From contig JBOEGT010000096.1 in assembly GCA_050633585.1 (NCBI GenBank), forward strand, positions 1-15,659: 15,659 nt of DNA, written 5' to 3'. The notes under the pieces are model-generated. The model searched no databases, was not told the origin of the DNA, and saw nothing but the letters and a program-made list of their open reading frames with translations. The position numbers and the translations under genes were made by a program. Numbering within the stretch: position 1 is the stretch's first letter; every line of letters begins with the position of its first letter. The DNA comes from CALKZN01 sp050633585 (GTDB taxonomy: Bacteria; Pseudomonadota; Gammaproteobacteria; Arenicellales; Arenicellaceae). Positions 1-7,021 of this stretch are shown here, piece after piece.

Positions 1-28
1 CACTTAGCCTAAAAAATAGCAATAAAAA

Positions 29-99
29 CACCGATAACGGTGATTAAACCTAACAAAGACACTTAACATCAATATATTCACCACTATCGGTGAATATAT
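29..99. repeat. Two related inverted repeats at window start
   Basis: A perfect 11-bp inverted repeat, ATATATTCACC (72-82) and GGTGAATATAT (89-99), is separated by 6 nt. A smaller one, CACCG-ATAA-CGGTG, lies at 29-42. The two share the octamer CACCGATA (29-36) in opposite orientation (TATCGGTG, 85-92). Neither is followed by a T-run on either strand, so they do not look like ordinary intrinsic terminators. They could be operator sites for a gene outside the window, or REP-like hairpins. Only the repeats are seen; function is unknown. Confidence 0.55.
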
Positions 100-131
100 C
101 GGCACCGCAATTTCATTCTGAATACGATTAA

Positions 132-155
132 TGAAAAAACGCCCATTGACAAAGG
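132..155 (-). terminator. Weak possible terminator of the RIO kinase gene
   Basis: Read on the minus strand just after the kinase stop codon, a short GCCT/GGGC stem (one G-T wobble) with an 8-nt loop is followed by six consecutive T residues. The stem is only 4 bp, so this is a weak intrinsic terminator at best. Position relative to the stop codon is its main support. Confidence 0.25.
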
Positions 156-157
156 CC

Positions 158-1012
158 CTAGCTCTCGCCCCCTTGGCGCTTTCGCTGCAAGAGCTCTTCT
201 TGCTCCTTGAGTGCCGCTTTAATTTCCAGCATCACGGAATCAACGTTGGCTGGCCGAGTCTCAGGCTTGAGCGAGCCGGTGAGTTTTGTGTCAGGCGTTA
301 ATTCACCTTTTTCAAATAGTTTCCATATCTCCTTGGCGTAATGCCCTTTTTTCAAATCAGGCGCAAATCGTCCGTAATAATTCGTCATGTTGCGCACATC
401 ACGCTCCAACATGCTTCTGGCATTGTTATTACCCGCCGCATTCACAGCTTGCGGCAAATCAATGATCACAGGACCCTCTTGATCCACCAACACATTAAAT
501 TCTGACAAATCTCCATGAATAATGCCTGCACACAACATGCGAATGATCTCTTGAATCACCATAGCATGGTCGATACGCGCCTGTTCTGGACTAAACTCCA
601 CATCATTTAAACGAGGTGCGACATAACCTTCTCCGTCGGTGATGATCTCCATGATTAACACACCACTGAAGCAACCGTATGGCTTCGGCACTCGCACACC
701 CGCGTTGGCGAGTTTATACAACGCATCGACTTCGGCGCTTTGCCAAATTTCTTCTTCCTGTTTGCGACCAAACTTTGAGCCTTTTTCCATGGCACGCGCA
801 CGCCTACTGTTACGCACTTTACGGCCTTCCCGATATTGCACCGCTTTTTTGAAGCTACGCTGCGCCGCTTCTTTATACACTTTTGCGCAACGCAGTTCTG
901 AACCACAGGCAACAATATAGACCGTCGCTTCCTTGCCACTCATCAACTGACTCAGAACTTCATCAATGATTCCGTCTTCAATTAAAGGCTGTAACCTTTT
1001 AGGTGTTTTCAT
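158..1012 (-). CDS. RIO-type serine/threonine protein kinase
   Basis: A 284-residue atypical cytosolic protein kinase of the RIO1/PA4780 type found in many Gammaproteobacteria; in archaea and eukaryotes RIO kinases act in small-subunit ribosome maturation, and the bacterial substrate is not known from sequence. Visible motifs: the RIO nucleotide-binding segment SGKEATVY (25-32), the lysine of CAKVY (K44), a basic stretch RKVRNSRRARAMEKGSKFGRK around 64-84, the catalytic loop HGDLSEFNVLV (166-176; D168, N173) and the metal-binding IIDLPQAV (D185). RIO-type replacement of DFG by DLP is clear. Length is as expected and the gene looks intact. The start ATG at 1012 has no strong Shine-Dalgarno. 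It is divergent from the rluA-type gene, with a 232-nt shared upstream region. Confidence 0.93.
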   Translation of the reverse strand: MKTPKRLQPLIEDGIIDEVLSQLMSGKEATVYIVACGSELRCAKVYKEAAQRSFKKAVQYREGRKVRNSRRARAMEKGSKFGRKQEEEIWQSAEVDALYKLANAGVRVPKPYGCFSGVLIMEIITDGEGYVAPRLNDVEFSPEQARIDHAMVIQEIIRMLCAGIIHGDLSEFNVLVDQEGPVIIDLPQAVNAAGNNNARSMLERDVRNMTNYYGRFAPDLKKGHYAKEIWKLFEKGELTPDTKLTGSLKPETRPANVDSVMLEIKAALKEQEELLQRKRQGGES

Positions 1013-1079
1013 ACTTTCTGGATTAAGTTGCTATTCAATCGTTATTGTTGGGTGGTTAAGTCCGACCCGATGACTCATT

Positions 1080-1106
1080 ACTCCGCTCTCTCGGAGTTCA
1101 CGTGAA
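1080..1106. promoter_or_regulatory. Inverted repeat and palindrome in divergent intergenic region
   Basis: Between the divergent kinase and pseudouridine synthase genes lie ACTCCG-CTCTCT-CGGAGT (1080-1097) and, overlapping it by one base, the perfect 10-bp palindrome TTCACGTGAA (1097-1106). Such dyads in divergent regions are often regulator sites, but no known consensus is confidently matched. The rest of 1013-1244 shows no convincing gene. A TTG codon at 1152 would extend the downstream protein by 31 residues. Confidence 0.3.
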
Positions 1107-1244
1107 AGTATACTGTGTCGGCTGACTCCTGTGTTGACCGTTTAACATTGCTTGACAGTGTTTAATCTCATTGCCGCACGTTTGAGACGCATTGAGGCAA
1201 ACAATGTTATTGTAAGACCTGAAAAACAGGACAACAACGCACAA

Positions 1245-2015
1245 ATGCACCCCATCAATGCAAACGAATTCATCGCACCGCCTTGCGATGAACACATTCA
1301 AATATTGCACGAAGACGAGCATCTATTAGTCATCGACAAACCCTCTGGTTTACTAAGCCTTTCGGGCAAAAACCCGGCAAACAAAGATTCGGTTCACTAT
1401 CGCTTAGTGCAAGACTACCCCACTGCGACTATGTTGCACCGTCTAGACTTCGGCACTTCGGGTGCCATGGTCGTTGCATTGAACAAACAAGTGAATGCTC
1501 ATCTCACCAAGCAGTTTCAAGCACGTACCATCACCAAACACTACCACGCGATATTACTTGGCCACCTCACCAACGACGAAGGCATTATCGATGCGCCCAT
1601 CGCAAAAGCCGAATTCCCCTATCAACAGATATGCCACGAAACCGGCAAACCTGCGCAAAGCCACTACCAAGTGCTAGAACGCCGACAAGGCTTACTTAGC
1701 GGAACCGAATTCACTGAAAATCACGCAAAACCGCATGGCGGCGCGGTTGATGCTAGCCTGCGTAAAACCATAAAGACCACCAAAGTTTTATTCACCCCCA
1801 AAACAGGGCGCACTCATCAACTGCGTGTGCACAGCCAAGGCATTGGTCACCCAATCATCGGTTGTGATTTATATAGACTTACCAAAGATGGCGTTGACAG
1901 CCAACAACTCGCGAAACGTTTAATGCTCCACGCAAGCCGCCTTTCTTTTGAACATCCAGTGACGGGTAAGCAACTGTGTATTGAATCACTTAGCAACGAT
2001 TTCATAGCCACTTAA
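1245..2015 (+). CDS. rluA: RluA-family RNA pseudouridine synthase
   Basis: Converts uridine to pseudouridine in structured RNA; RluA of E. coli modifies 23S rRNA U746 and tRNA U32. The 256-residue protein (from ATG 1245) has the family entry IQILHEDEHLLVIDKPSGLLS, the catalytic HRLDFGTSG (H65-R66-L67-D68, Asp being the nucleophile), the RluA-like ETGKPAQSHYQV, TGRTHQLRVHSQGIGHPIIG, and a C-terminal LMLHASRLSFEHPVTG. There is no S4 domain, which also fits RluA rather than RluB/C/D-type enzymes. An insertion of about 27 residues (roughly 149-175) not expected in RluA separates two core strands. Start: an in-frame TTG at 1152 adds 31 residues with no resemblance to the fold; ATG 1245 has only a distant AGGA. 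The specific target RNA is inferred from similarity only. Confidence 0.9.
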   Translation: MHPINANEFIAPPCDEHIQILHEDEHLLVIDKPSGLLSLSGKNPANKDSVHYRLVQDYPTATMLHRLDFGTSGAMVVALNKQVNAHLTKQFQARTITKHYHAILLGHLTNDEGIIDAPIAKAEFPYQQICHETGKPAQSHYQVLERRQGLLSGTEFTENHAKPHGGAVDASLRKTIKTTKVLFTPKTGRTHQLRVHSQGIGHPIIGCDLYRLTKDGVDSQQLAKRLMLHASRLSFEHPVTGKQLCIESLSNDFIAT

Positions 2016-2104
2016 ATTTCTTTAAAATTTATGAGCAATGAATATCTGAAAGAATGTTGTTACGCTATGATTCTCATTCAAATAAATAAGACTCAAAATT
2101 AACT

Positions 2105-2896
2105 ATGGCTAAAAAATTTTATGTCGTCTGGCAAGGTCGGGAAACTGGTATTTTCACCGATTGGGACACCTGCAAGAAACAGGTTGATGCCTTTGCTGGG
2201 GCAAAATATAAATCGTTCAAAACCCGCGAAGAAGCGGAAGCCGCATTTAATGGTGGTGTCAAAAACACGGTAAAAAACACCACGCTCAAGAACGGCGCAC
2301 CCGCTAAAAAGAAAACATCAAGTAGCGCTTCGAAAAACACCATCAAAACCTACACCGCGGACGAAATAGACGCCATGTCACTGGACACCAAAATATTCAC
2401 AGATGGCGGTTGTGAACCCAACCCCGGCGAAGCAGGATCAGGGATTGCCATCTATCGTGACAACGCGGTTGACGAATTATGGTATGGCCTATACAACCCT
2501 AATGGCACCAACAACACCGCCGAGCTGAATGCGTTGCATAAAGCATTAGCCATTGCCGGAAACGAAGCTGACAAGGGAAAATCAGTTGCGATATTTTGTG
2601 ACTCCAAATATTCCATTCAATGCGTGACACAATGGGCCGTTAACTGGGAGAAAAAAGGCTGGAAAAAAGCCAGTGGCGAAATCAAGAACCTTGAACTCAT
2701 CAAAGAAATGTTTGCACTGCACCAACAATTAAAAGACAAAATTCACGTCTTGCACGTGAATGGCCACGTCGGTGTAGAAGGCAATGAGCTAGCCGATCGC
2801 ATGTCGATCATGGCGATTGCAGAAAAAGACCCGGCTTTTAAACGCTATCAAGGTGAACTGGACCTCAAAGGCTTGCTCGCGATGAGAGCAGGCTAA
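2105..2896 (+). CDS. rnhA: Ribonuclease HI with N-terminal hybrid-binding domain
   Basis: Endonuclease that cleaves RNA in RNA-DNA hybrids, removing primers and R-loops. Residues 4-48 (KFYVVWQGRETGIFTDW ... KSFKTREEAEAAF) form the small hybrid-binding (viroplasmin-like) domain seen in eukaryotic and some bacterial RNases H1. A Lys/Ser/Thr-rich linker (about 50-85) leads to the RNase H domain (95-240) with acidic residues D100 (FTDGG), E140 (NTAEL), D166 (CDSKY) and D231 (NELADR), plus the loop histidine H221 (NGHVG). All catalytic positions are present. The 263-residue length fits the two-domain form rather than the 155-residue E. coli RnhA. The ribosome-binding site is weak. The gene lies 89 nt after the RluA gene and 68 nt before a small-protein gene. 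Confidence 0.95.
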   Translation: MAKKFYVVWQGRETGIFTDWDTCKKQVDAFAGAKYKSFKTREEAEAAFNGGVKNTVKNTTLKNGAPAKKKTSSSASKNTIKTYTADEIDAMSLDTKIFTDGGCEPNPGEAGSGIAIYRDNAVDELWYGLYNPNGTNNTAELNALHKALAIAGNEADKGKSVAIFCDSKYSIQCVTQWAVNWEKKGWKKASGEIKNLELIKEMFALHQQLKDKIHVLHVNGHVGVEGNELADRMSIMAIAEKDPAFKRYQGELDLKGLLAMRAG

Positions 2897-2964
2897 CCTG
2901 TTGAAACACTGCGCATAGGCGCAACTGTGAATCATGACTCTTAACCCAAACCACGAAAACAAAC

Positions 2965-3135
2965 ATGTCACAAACAACCGTCAAATTTAGCATCGAAAAA
3001 GAAACCAAAAACAGTGTGCGCTTCAAAGAAGAACCCGAAGCAGGCAAAGCGCCCATCATCGGTACGCTATACGTGCAAAAATGGTTTGCTGGGGATGCCA
3101 AAAACCTTGAAATCACTATCGATAAAAAAGACTAA
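2965..3135 (+). CDS. Small conserved-looking 56-residue protein
   Basis: ATG at 2965 to TAA at 3133-3135 encodes a 56-residue soluble protein beginning MSQTTVKFSIEKETKNSVRF, with a mid-section APIIGTLYVQKWF and an ending NLEITIDKKD. It alternates polar and hydrophobic residues like a small beta-sheet protein. From memory, short bacterial proteins with the same layout (VKF..EKETK..VR, then IGTLYV.K, then L.ITI) occur widely without assigned function; this is recognition, not a database result. No strong Shine-Dalgarno is visible. Codon use resembles the flanking housekeeping genes. It sits between rnhA and the recQ-type gene on the same strand. Confidence 0.75.
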   Translation: MSQTTVKFSIEKETKNSVRFKEEPEAGKAPIIGTLYVQKWFAGDAKNLEITIDKKD

Positions 3136-3212
3136 TCTATTGGAATGGTTTGCCTATTGATCAACGACTTTTTTCAACGCATCGTCGACTCATCTTCAGC
3201 CCACCACTAAGC

Positions 3213-3218
3213 AAAGGA
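3213..3218 (+). promoter_or_regulatory. Ribosome binding site of the recQ-type gene
   Basis: AAAGGA lies 7 nt upstream of ATG 3226 and fixes that codon as the start, in preference to the in-frame ATG seven residues in. Confidence 0.7.
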
Positions 3219-3225
3219 TCACTGC

Positions 3226-5274
3226 ATGACTGACACACACCCTATGAATCACGACATTCATACCACGCTAAAACATCACTTCGGTTTTGATCAGTTTCGC
3301 ACCGGGCAAGAACAAACCATTACCCAGCTCTTAGCCGGTGATTCCTCACTGGCTATTTTCCCCACAGGCTCGGGGAAATCATTATGCTACCAATTCACAG
3401 CCACACAACTGCCACACCTCACCTTGGTGGTTTCTCCGTTGTTGGCCTTGATGAAAGATCAATTAGCATTCCTCGCCAGCAAAGGCATTGCCGCAGCCAG
3501 CATTGATTCTTCCTTGACCCCTGCTGAAAACCAGCAAGTGATGGCCGATGTGCGTGCGGGAAAGATCAAAATTTTGATGGTGTCCGTGGAGCGTTTCAAA
3601 AACGAACGTTTTCGACAGTTTATTGATAGCGTGCCGCTGTCCATGCTAGTCGTCGATGAAGCACACTGCATCTCAGAATGGGGGCACAACTTCAGACCCG
3701 ATTATTTAAAACTCCCAGCCTATCGTGATGAACTCAGCATACCTCTCGTCTTGCTATTAACCGCTACCGCGACCAAAACAGTGAAACGTGACATGGCCAA
3801 CAAGTTTGGCATTGCGGAAGAACATATCGTGCAAACAGGCTTCTATCGATCAAACCTCGATTTAAGCGTGTTGCCCGTGAGCACAGCTGACAAAGATGCC
3901 ACTTTATTAGAACAAATACACGCACAATCGGCTGCAAACCCAACACATGGCGGCGCATCAAACTCTGATCTCAAACATCCACCCGGCATTGTCTATGTCA
4001 CTCAGCAACAATCGGCCGAACGGGTGGCCGAGTTTCTGTGTGCGAACCACATCAATGCCGCGGCCTATCATGCGGGTTTTGACAATGATAAGCGTCAACA
4101 TATTCAACAAGGCTTCATGGCAGGCAACATTCAAGTGGTGGTAGCGACCATCGCCTTTGGCATGGGCATTGATAAATCTGACATCCGCTTTGTTATTCAC
4201 TATGACTTGCCTAAATCTATCGAGAACTACAGCCAAGAAATTGGCCGCGCCGGAAGAGATGGCCTGCCTTCGCACTGCATTACCTTGGCAAACCTTGATG
4301 GCCTAAACACCGTCGAAAACTTTGTCTATGGCGACACACCTGAACTCAGTGCCATTGAATTCGTTCTAAACGCCATTCAAACCGAATCGCAAAATGGCAA
4401 TTGGGAACTCCAACTGATGAGCTTATCCAATGCCAGCAACGTGCGGCAATTACCGCTCAAAACATTGTTGGTGCAACTGGAGCTCTTAGGCGTTGTGCGG
4501 CCAATGTATGCTTATTTTGCCGACATCAAATACAAGTTCCTCAAACCGAAAGAACAGATCATCAACCAATTTGAAGGTGAACGACGTGACTTTGTTGAAG
4601 CTATTTTCAAACACACCAACATGAAAAAAGTCTGGGGAGAACCCGACTTTGATGCTTTATACGCCAACTATGGCGCAAACAAAAACTGTGACCGTGGGCG
4701 AGTCATCACCGCACTGGAATACCTCGAAGAACAGCACTGCATTGAACTGCAAAGCAAACGCATGACCGAAGTGTTCGCCGTCAATGATGCCGCACTGTTA
4801 AACAACAGCTCTGACAACAACTCAAGTAATACTCTCGCACAAACCCTGCATGGCTATTTCCAAGAAAAAGAGCACAAAGAAATCAAGCGCATCGCCACAC
4901 TGATCCGTTTCTTCGAACTCGACAACTGCCTAAGTTCAAACCTGTCCAAATACTTTGACGACCAACAAGCGCCAGAACAGTGCGGCCACTGCTCGGCATG
5001 CCGAGGCCAAATCGCAAAACTGACCTATTCACAAACACAAGAATGGCCTAGCGATGACACTCTCAAACACGCTCTCATTGAACTTCACGAGCATCTAGCC
5101 GACAAACTCCCTCATCCCATCACAAAGCTATCCGTTGAACTACAATGCCGCTTTTTAGCAGGCTTAAGCGTGCCCCTATTCGCACGCAACAAAACTCGGC
5201 AGCTCTCAGGCTTTGGGCTGTGTGAAAATTTCAGATATGCCGATATACGCAGTAAGGCACAAAGTCTATTTTAA
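3226..5274 (+). CDS. recQ: RecQ-family ATP-dependent DNA helicase
   Basis: A 3'-5' superfamily 2 DNA helicase acting in recombination and replication repair. Motifs in order: FGFDQFRTGQEQ (motif 0, about 20-30), Walker A PTGSGKS (46-52, K51), VVSPLLALMKDQL (68-80), the DEAH box in VVDEAHCISEWGHNFRPDY (142-160) with the RecQ aromatic loop, LTATAT (178-183), and QEIGRAGRDG (337-346; motif VI arginines R341 and R344). A RecQ-type zinc module is present at C568, C586, C589 and C592. At 682 residues it is longer than E. coli RecQ (about 610): the zinc cysteines lie some 190 residues further along, and no HRDC domain is evident at the C-terminus (ending RSKAQSLF). This is probably a RecQ paralogue subfamily rather than the classical recQ orthologue. 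Its stop codon lies within the left copy of a direct repeat (5269-5296). Confidence 0.93.
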   Translation: MTDTHPMNHDIHTTLKHHFGFDQFRTGQEQTITQLLAGDSSLAIFPTGSGKSLCYQFTATQLPHLTLVVSPLLALMKDQLAFLASKGIAAASIDSSLTPAENQQVMADVRAGKIKILMVSVERFKNERFRQFIDSVPLSMLVVDEAHCISEWGHNFRPDYLKLPAYRDELSIPLVLLLTATATKTVKRDMANKFGIAEEHIVQTGFYRSNLDLSVLPVSTADKDATLLEQIHAQSAANPTHGGASNSDLKHPPGIVYVTQQQSAERVAEFLCANHINAAAYHAGFDNDKRQHIQQGFMAGNIQVVVATIAFGMGIDKSDIRFVIHYDLPKSIENYSQEIGRAGRDGLPSHCITLANLDGLNTVENFVYGDTPELSAIEFVLNAIQTESQNGNWELQLMSLSNASNVRQLPLKTLLVQLELLGVVRPMYAYFADIKYKFLKPKEQIINQFEGERRDFVEAIFKHTNMKKVWGEPDFDALYANYGANKNCDRGRVITALEYLEEQHCIELQSKRMTEVFAVNDAALLNNSSDNNSSNTLAQTLHGYFQEKEHKEIKRIATLIRFFELDNCLSSNLSKYFDDQQAPEQCGHCSACRGQIAKLTYSQTQEWPSDDTLKHALIELHEHLADKLPHPITKLSVELQCRFLAGLSVPLFARNKTRQLSGFGLCENFRYADIRSKAQSLF

Positions 5275-5296
5275 AAAGAAAGAATTTAAAGGGCTT
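5269..5296. repeat. Direct repeat, left copy, overlapping recQ stop
   Basis: A 28-bp A/T-rich element containing AAAGAATTTAAA matches 6202-6229 at 26 of 28 positions; the first 22 positions are identical. AAAGTCT also precedes both copies (5261-5267 and 6181-6187, the second with about 14 extra bases in between). The recQ TAA (5272-5274) falls inside this copy. This resembles a target or attachment duplication flanking the inserted minus-strand gene, but low complexity calls for caution. Confidence 0.6.
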
Positions 5297-5326
5297 TGCT
5301 ACTTTTACTCATTGTTTTACGGATAG

Positions 5327-6046
5327 CTACTTTTCACCATTGGAGTGCCTCTTAACTTCAATCCGGCGCATCAGTATATTATTTCGTAAATTTGAATAAT
5401 TTGCTTTGATCGTAATAAGACTTGCATATTTAGAGTCCCTAGAAAACCCTGAAAACTCTATCGCTACTTTTGTTTCTAAATTAGCGACAAAAGTAACATC
5501 TCGATATCTTTGGGCTGGCTTATCACCTATATACAACTTATGAAATGGACTTTTATTTCCATTTTCATCGATTAAAGATGTTCCCGAGTTAAAATTGACC
5601 TTTCGATCTTGGCCCAAGCTCTTAATCTCCAACTCACACCGAACAAGTGTTCCAGACCCAATGCACTCACCCATTTTAAATAAAATTCCTGCTTCCTCAA
5701 CTACAGAACCGTAAGACACCTTGGTTTTAGGTTCGACAAAAGAAGCTCCACTCACTGAATAACTAGGAGCACCAAGCTGGTAACCAACAATAGTTGAAAC
5801 AATAATGGCGAGCCCAAACAAAAACACTGAAAATACACGTGAAAAGAAGCTAGCTCCTCCATTGATTAGTGCAAACCATAATAAACTTGCAATTAACGTA
5901 GCACCTAACCCTAGGGCAGTTATCAAAATTTTATGATAAGACAGGCTAAAAAAACCAGTGCTAAGCGGGTCAGGAAACAACCACGACAGTACAGTAATTA
6001 ATATCGACAACAGAGAGAAAAGAACTATAAATAAGCGTTTAAGCAT
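5327..6046 (-). CDS. Three-helix membrane protein, unknown function
   Basis: Not recognised as a named family. From ATG 6046 the product is 239 residues: predicted membrane helices at about 4-24, 41-62 and 71-90, then a soluble 140-residue C-terminal part, likely periplasmic given a basic MLKR start and three helices. That part has two cysteines (C128, C137) and a beta-rich pattern, RCELEIKSLGQDRKV ... SLIDENGN ... YIGD, like the Ig-like DUF4352-type extracytoplasmic domains; this is a loose resemblance. Start choice: GTG codons at 6055 and 6049 are in frame, but ACAGG lies 8 nt before ATG 6046. The gene is more A+T-rich than recQ, oriented against its neighbours, bracketed by direct repeats, and preceded by an overlapping leader ORF. 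Acquisition by transfer is inferred. Confidence 0.75.
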   Translation of the reverse strand: MLKRLFIVLFSLLSILITVLSWLFPDPLSTGFFSLSYHKILITALGLGATLIASLLWFALINGGASFFSRVFSVFLFGLAIIVSTIVGYQLGAPSYSVSGASFVEPKTKVSYGSVVEEAGILFKMGECIGSGTLVRCELEIKSLGQDRKVNFNSGTSLIDENGNKSPFHKLYIGDKPAQRYRDVTFVANLETKVAIEFSGFSRDSKYASLITIKANYSNLRNNILMRRIEVKRHSNGEK

Positions 6047-6074
6047 CACATACACCTGTACAAATTAAATCCAT
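6039..6074 (-). CDS. Possible 11-codon leader peptide overlapping membrane gene start
   Basis: On the minus strand, ATG at 6074 opens an 11-residue ORF (MDLICTGVCDA) whose TAA overlaps the first codons of the membrane-protein gene starting at 6046. It has a good ribosome-binding site (AGGAG, spacing 7 nt), better than that of the main gene. This arrangement suits translational coupling or a leader peptide. It could instead be the relic of a different original start with a frameshift. Confidence 0.35.
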   Translation of the reverse strand: MDLICTGVCDA

Positions 6075-6081
6075 AAATAAG

Positions 6082-6086
6082 CTCCT
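6082..6086 (-). promoter_or_regulatory. Ribosome binding site of the leader ORF
   Basis: AGGAG on the minus strand, 7 nt before the ATG at 6074. It is the strongest Shine-Dalgarno upstream of the membrane-protein gene and drives the short out-of-frame ORF rather than the main frame. Confidence 0.45.
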
Positions 6087-6201
6087 GTTTTAACAAATTA
6101 CCTCTTAGGTAACTGTTAAGGCTATGTTGAACATATAGTCAATTAATATAACTATATGAAAACTTAGATACAATCAATAAAAAGTCTTTGACTCATTTTG
6201 T

Positions 6202-6229
6202 TTTTAAAAAGAAAGAATTTAAAACGCTT
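6202..6229. repeat. Direct repeat, right copy
   Basis: Partner of 5269-5296 (26 of 28 positions identical, the first 22 perfect). It lies about 155 bp upstream of the membrane-protein gene start and about 90 bp before the next plus-strand gene. The two copies delimit a segment of roughly 930 bp holding only the minus-strand gene and its leader. Confidence 0.6.
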
Positions 6230-6274
6230 ATCCGTTAACTCTGAGAGCCAACACAAATATCATCCAAGTCTCTG

Positions 6275-6280
6275 TATAAT
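6275..6280 (+). promoter_or_regulatory. Possible -10 element for the 6322 gene
   Basis: A consensus TATAAT lies 41 nt before ATG 6322, preceded by TG (directly adjacent, so not the true extended form). No good -35 is visible 16-18 nt upstream. Position is reasonable for a promoter with a leader of about 35 nt. Confidence 0.35.
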
Positions 6281-6321
6281 CTGTTCTTAACCGTATCGCT
6301 AATCTCCAGCCTTCTAAAGTA

Positions 6322-6972
6322 ATGCCCGTTAAGGACAACATAGATACCCTCACGACTCAACATCAATGCTTTCTGACATTAGCCTGCATGGTGATCGTCT
6401 GTGAGCTTATTTGCCTGTATGTGTTTCGAGACCCTATTTTAAATTGGCTATCACACAATTTATGGGTGGTGCTCATTCCGTTTGCCAAAACGATTTTTAA
6501 AACGCTCATCAGCCTTAAGTTTGTTATACTCCTGAAAGCCGTCGTCAAACTATTGCTGAGCTTAAGCAAGCTTCTACTGTTTAAGTTTTTAAAAACCTTG
6601 GGGATTCGTTATGGCGTTTTCTTCACCCAAAACCGATGGTATTGGATTCGCCGCATAAAAGTGATGTTCTTGCGCCGCGGGAAGCAATTTTTTCGCGCTA
6701 CCTCTCGTTTCTGGTCAATCTATTCTCGTCGTTCCAAATGGCTCATTATGATTGCCTTTTTCCCACTCGTAGCACTGCTGTTTCTATTAGGTTTGAGCTT
6801 CAATATAACGCGCAAAACCATGGTGCAAAAAACCCAAGAAACTGCCGTCTTCAAAATGGCAACCTCCGCCAGCGTCGCCAATCGCGGCCTAAAAGCATGG
6901 ATTAATCGTTTAGACCGAAAAACCCTAGACAAAATTCGCGACCTAACACCTCGTGCGCGAGATAAGAAATAG
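6322..6972 (+). CDS. Basic integral membrane protein, unknown function
   Basis: A 216-residue protein with no family I can name. Strongly hydrophobic segments lie at about 16-35 and 140-160, with a long hydrophobic and lysine-spotted stretch at 45-92 that could hold two helices or lie along the membrane. Between them is an Arg/Lys/aromatic-rich stretch (105-139, e.g. NRWYWIRRIKVMFLRRG), and the protein ends in a basic tail (DRKTLDKIRDLTPRARDKK). The high positive charge suggests a mostly cytoplasmic loop and tail bound near the inner membrane. The ribosome-binding site is poor; ATG 6322 is the first in-frame ATG after the TATAAT at 6275. It stands alone between the repeat-flanked gene and the R-M operon. 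Confidence 0.7.
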   Translation: MPVKDNIDTLTTQHQCFLTLACMVIVCELICLYVFRDPILNWLSHNLWVVLIPFAKTIFKTLISLKFVILLKAVVKLLLSLSKLLLFKFLKTLGIRYGVFFTQNRWYWIRRIKVMFLRRGKQFFRATSRFWSIYSRRSKWLIMIAFFPLVALLFLLGLSFNITRKTMVQKTQETAVFKMATSASVANRGLKAWINRLDRKTLDKIRDLTPRARDKK

Positions 6973-6983
6973 TAACAGCGAAT

Positions 6984-7008
6984 TTAAGGGTGTTGAACTA
7001 TTTAATTT
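6984..7008 (+). repeat. Element related to the terminator-like repeats after hsdR
   Basis: This 25-mer just after the 6322-6972 gene begins TTAAGGGT and ends TTTAATTT. It matches 15173-15197 at 19 of 25 positions. As a hairpin it is poor (only the outer TTAA/TTAA pairs), so it may be a weak terminator or a boundary repeat. The stretch 6973-7228 otherwise holds only A/T-rich intergenic DNA. Confidence 0.35.
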
Positions 7009-7021
7009 TTCAAACAGAATG

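Noticed and set aside
2067..2078. ATGATTCTCATT before rnhA, resembling part of a Fur box (11 of 12 with the core of the consensus on the minus strand).
   Set aside because: Only the core is matched, the outer half is not symmetrical, and an iron-regulated RNase HI would be unexpected.
3958..4275. A 105-codon antisense ORF within recQ, and other long opposite-strand ORFs inside clear genes.
   Set aside because: They fall inside conserved helicase motifs on the other strand and show no protein-family features.
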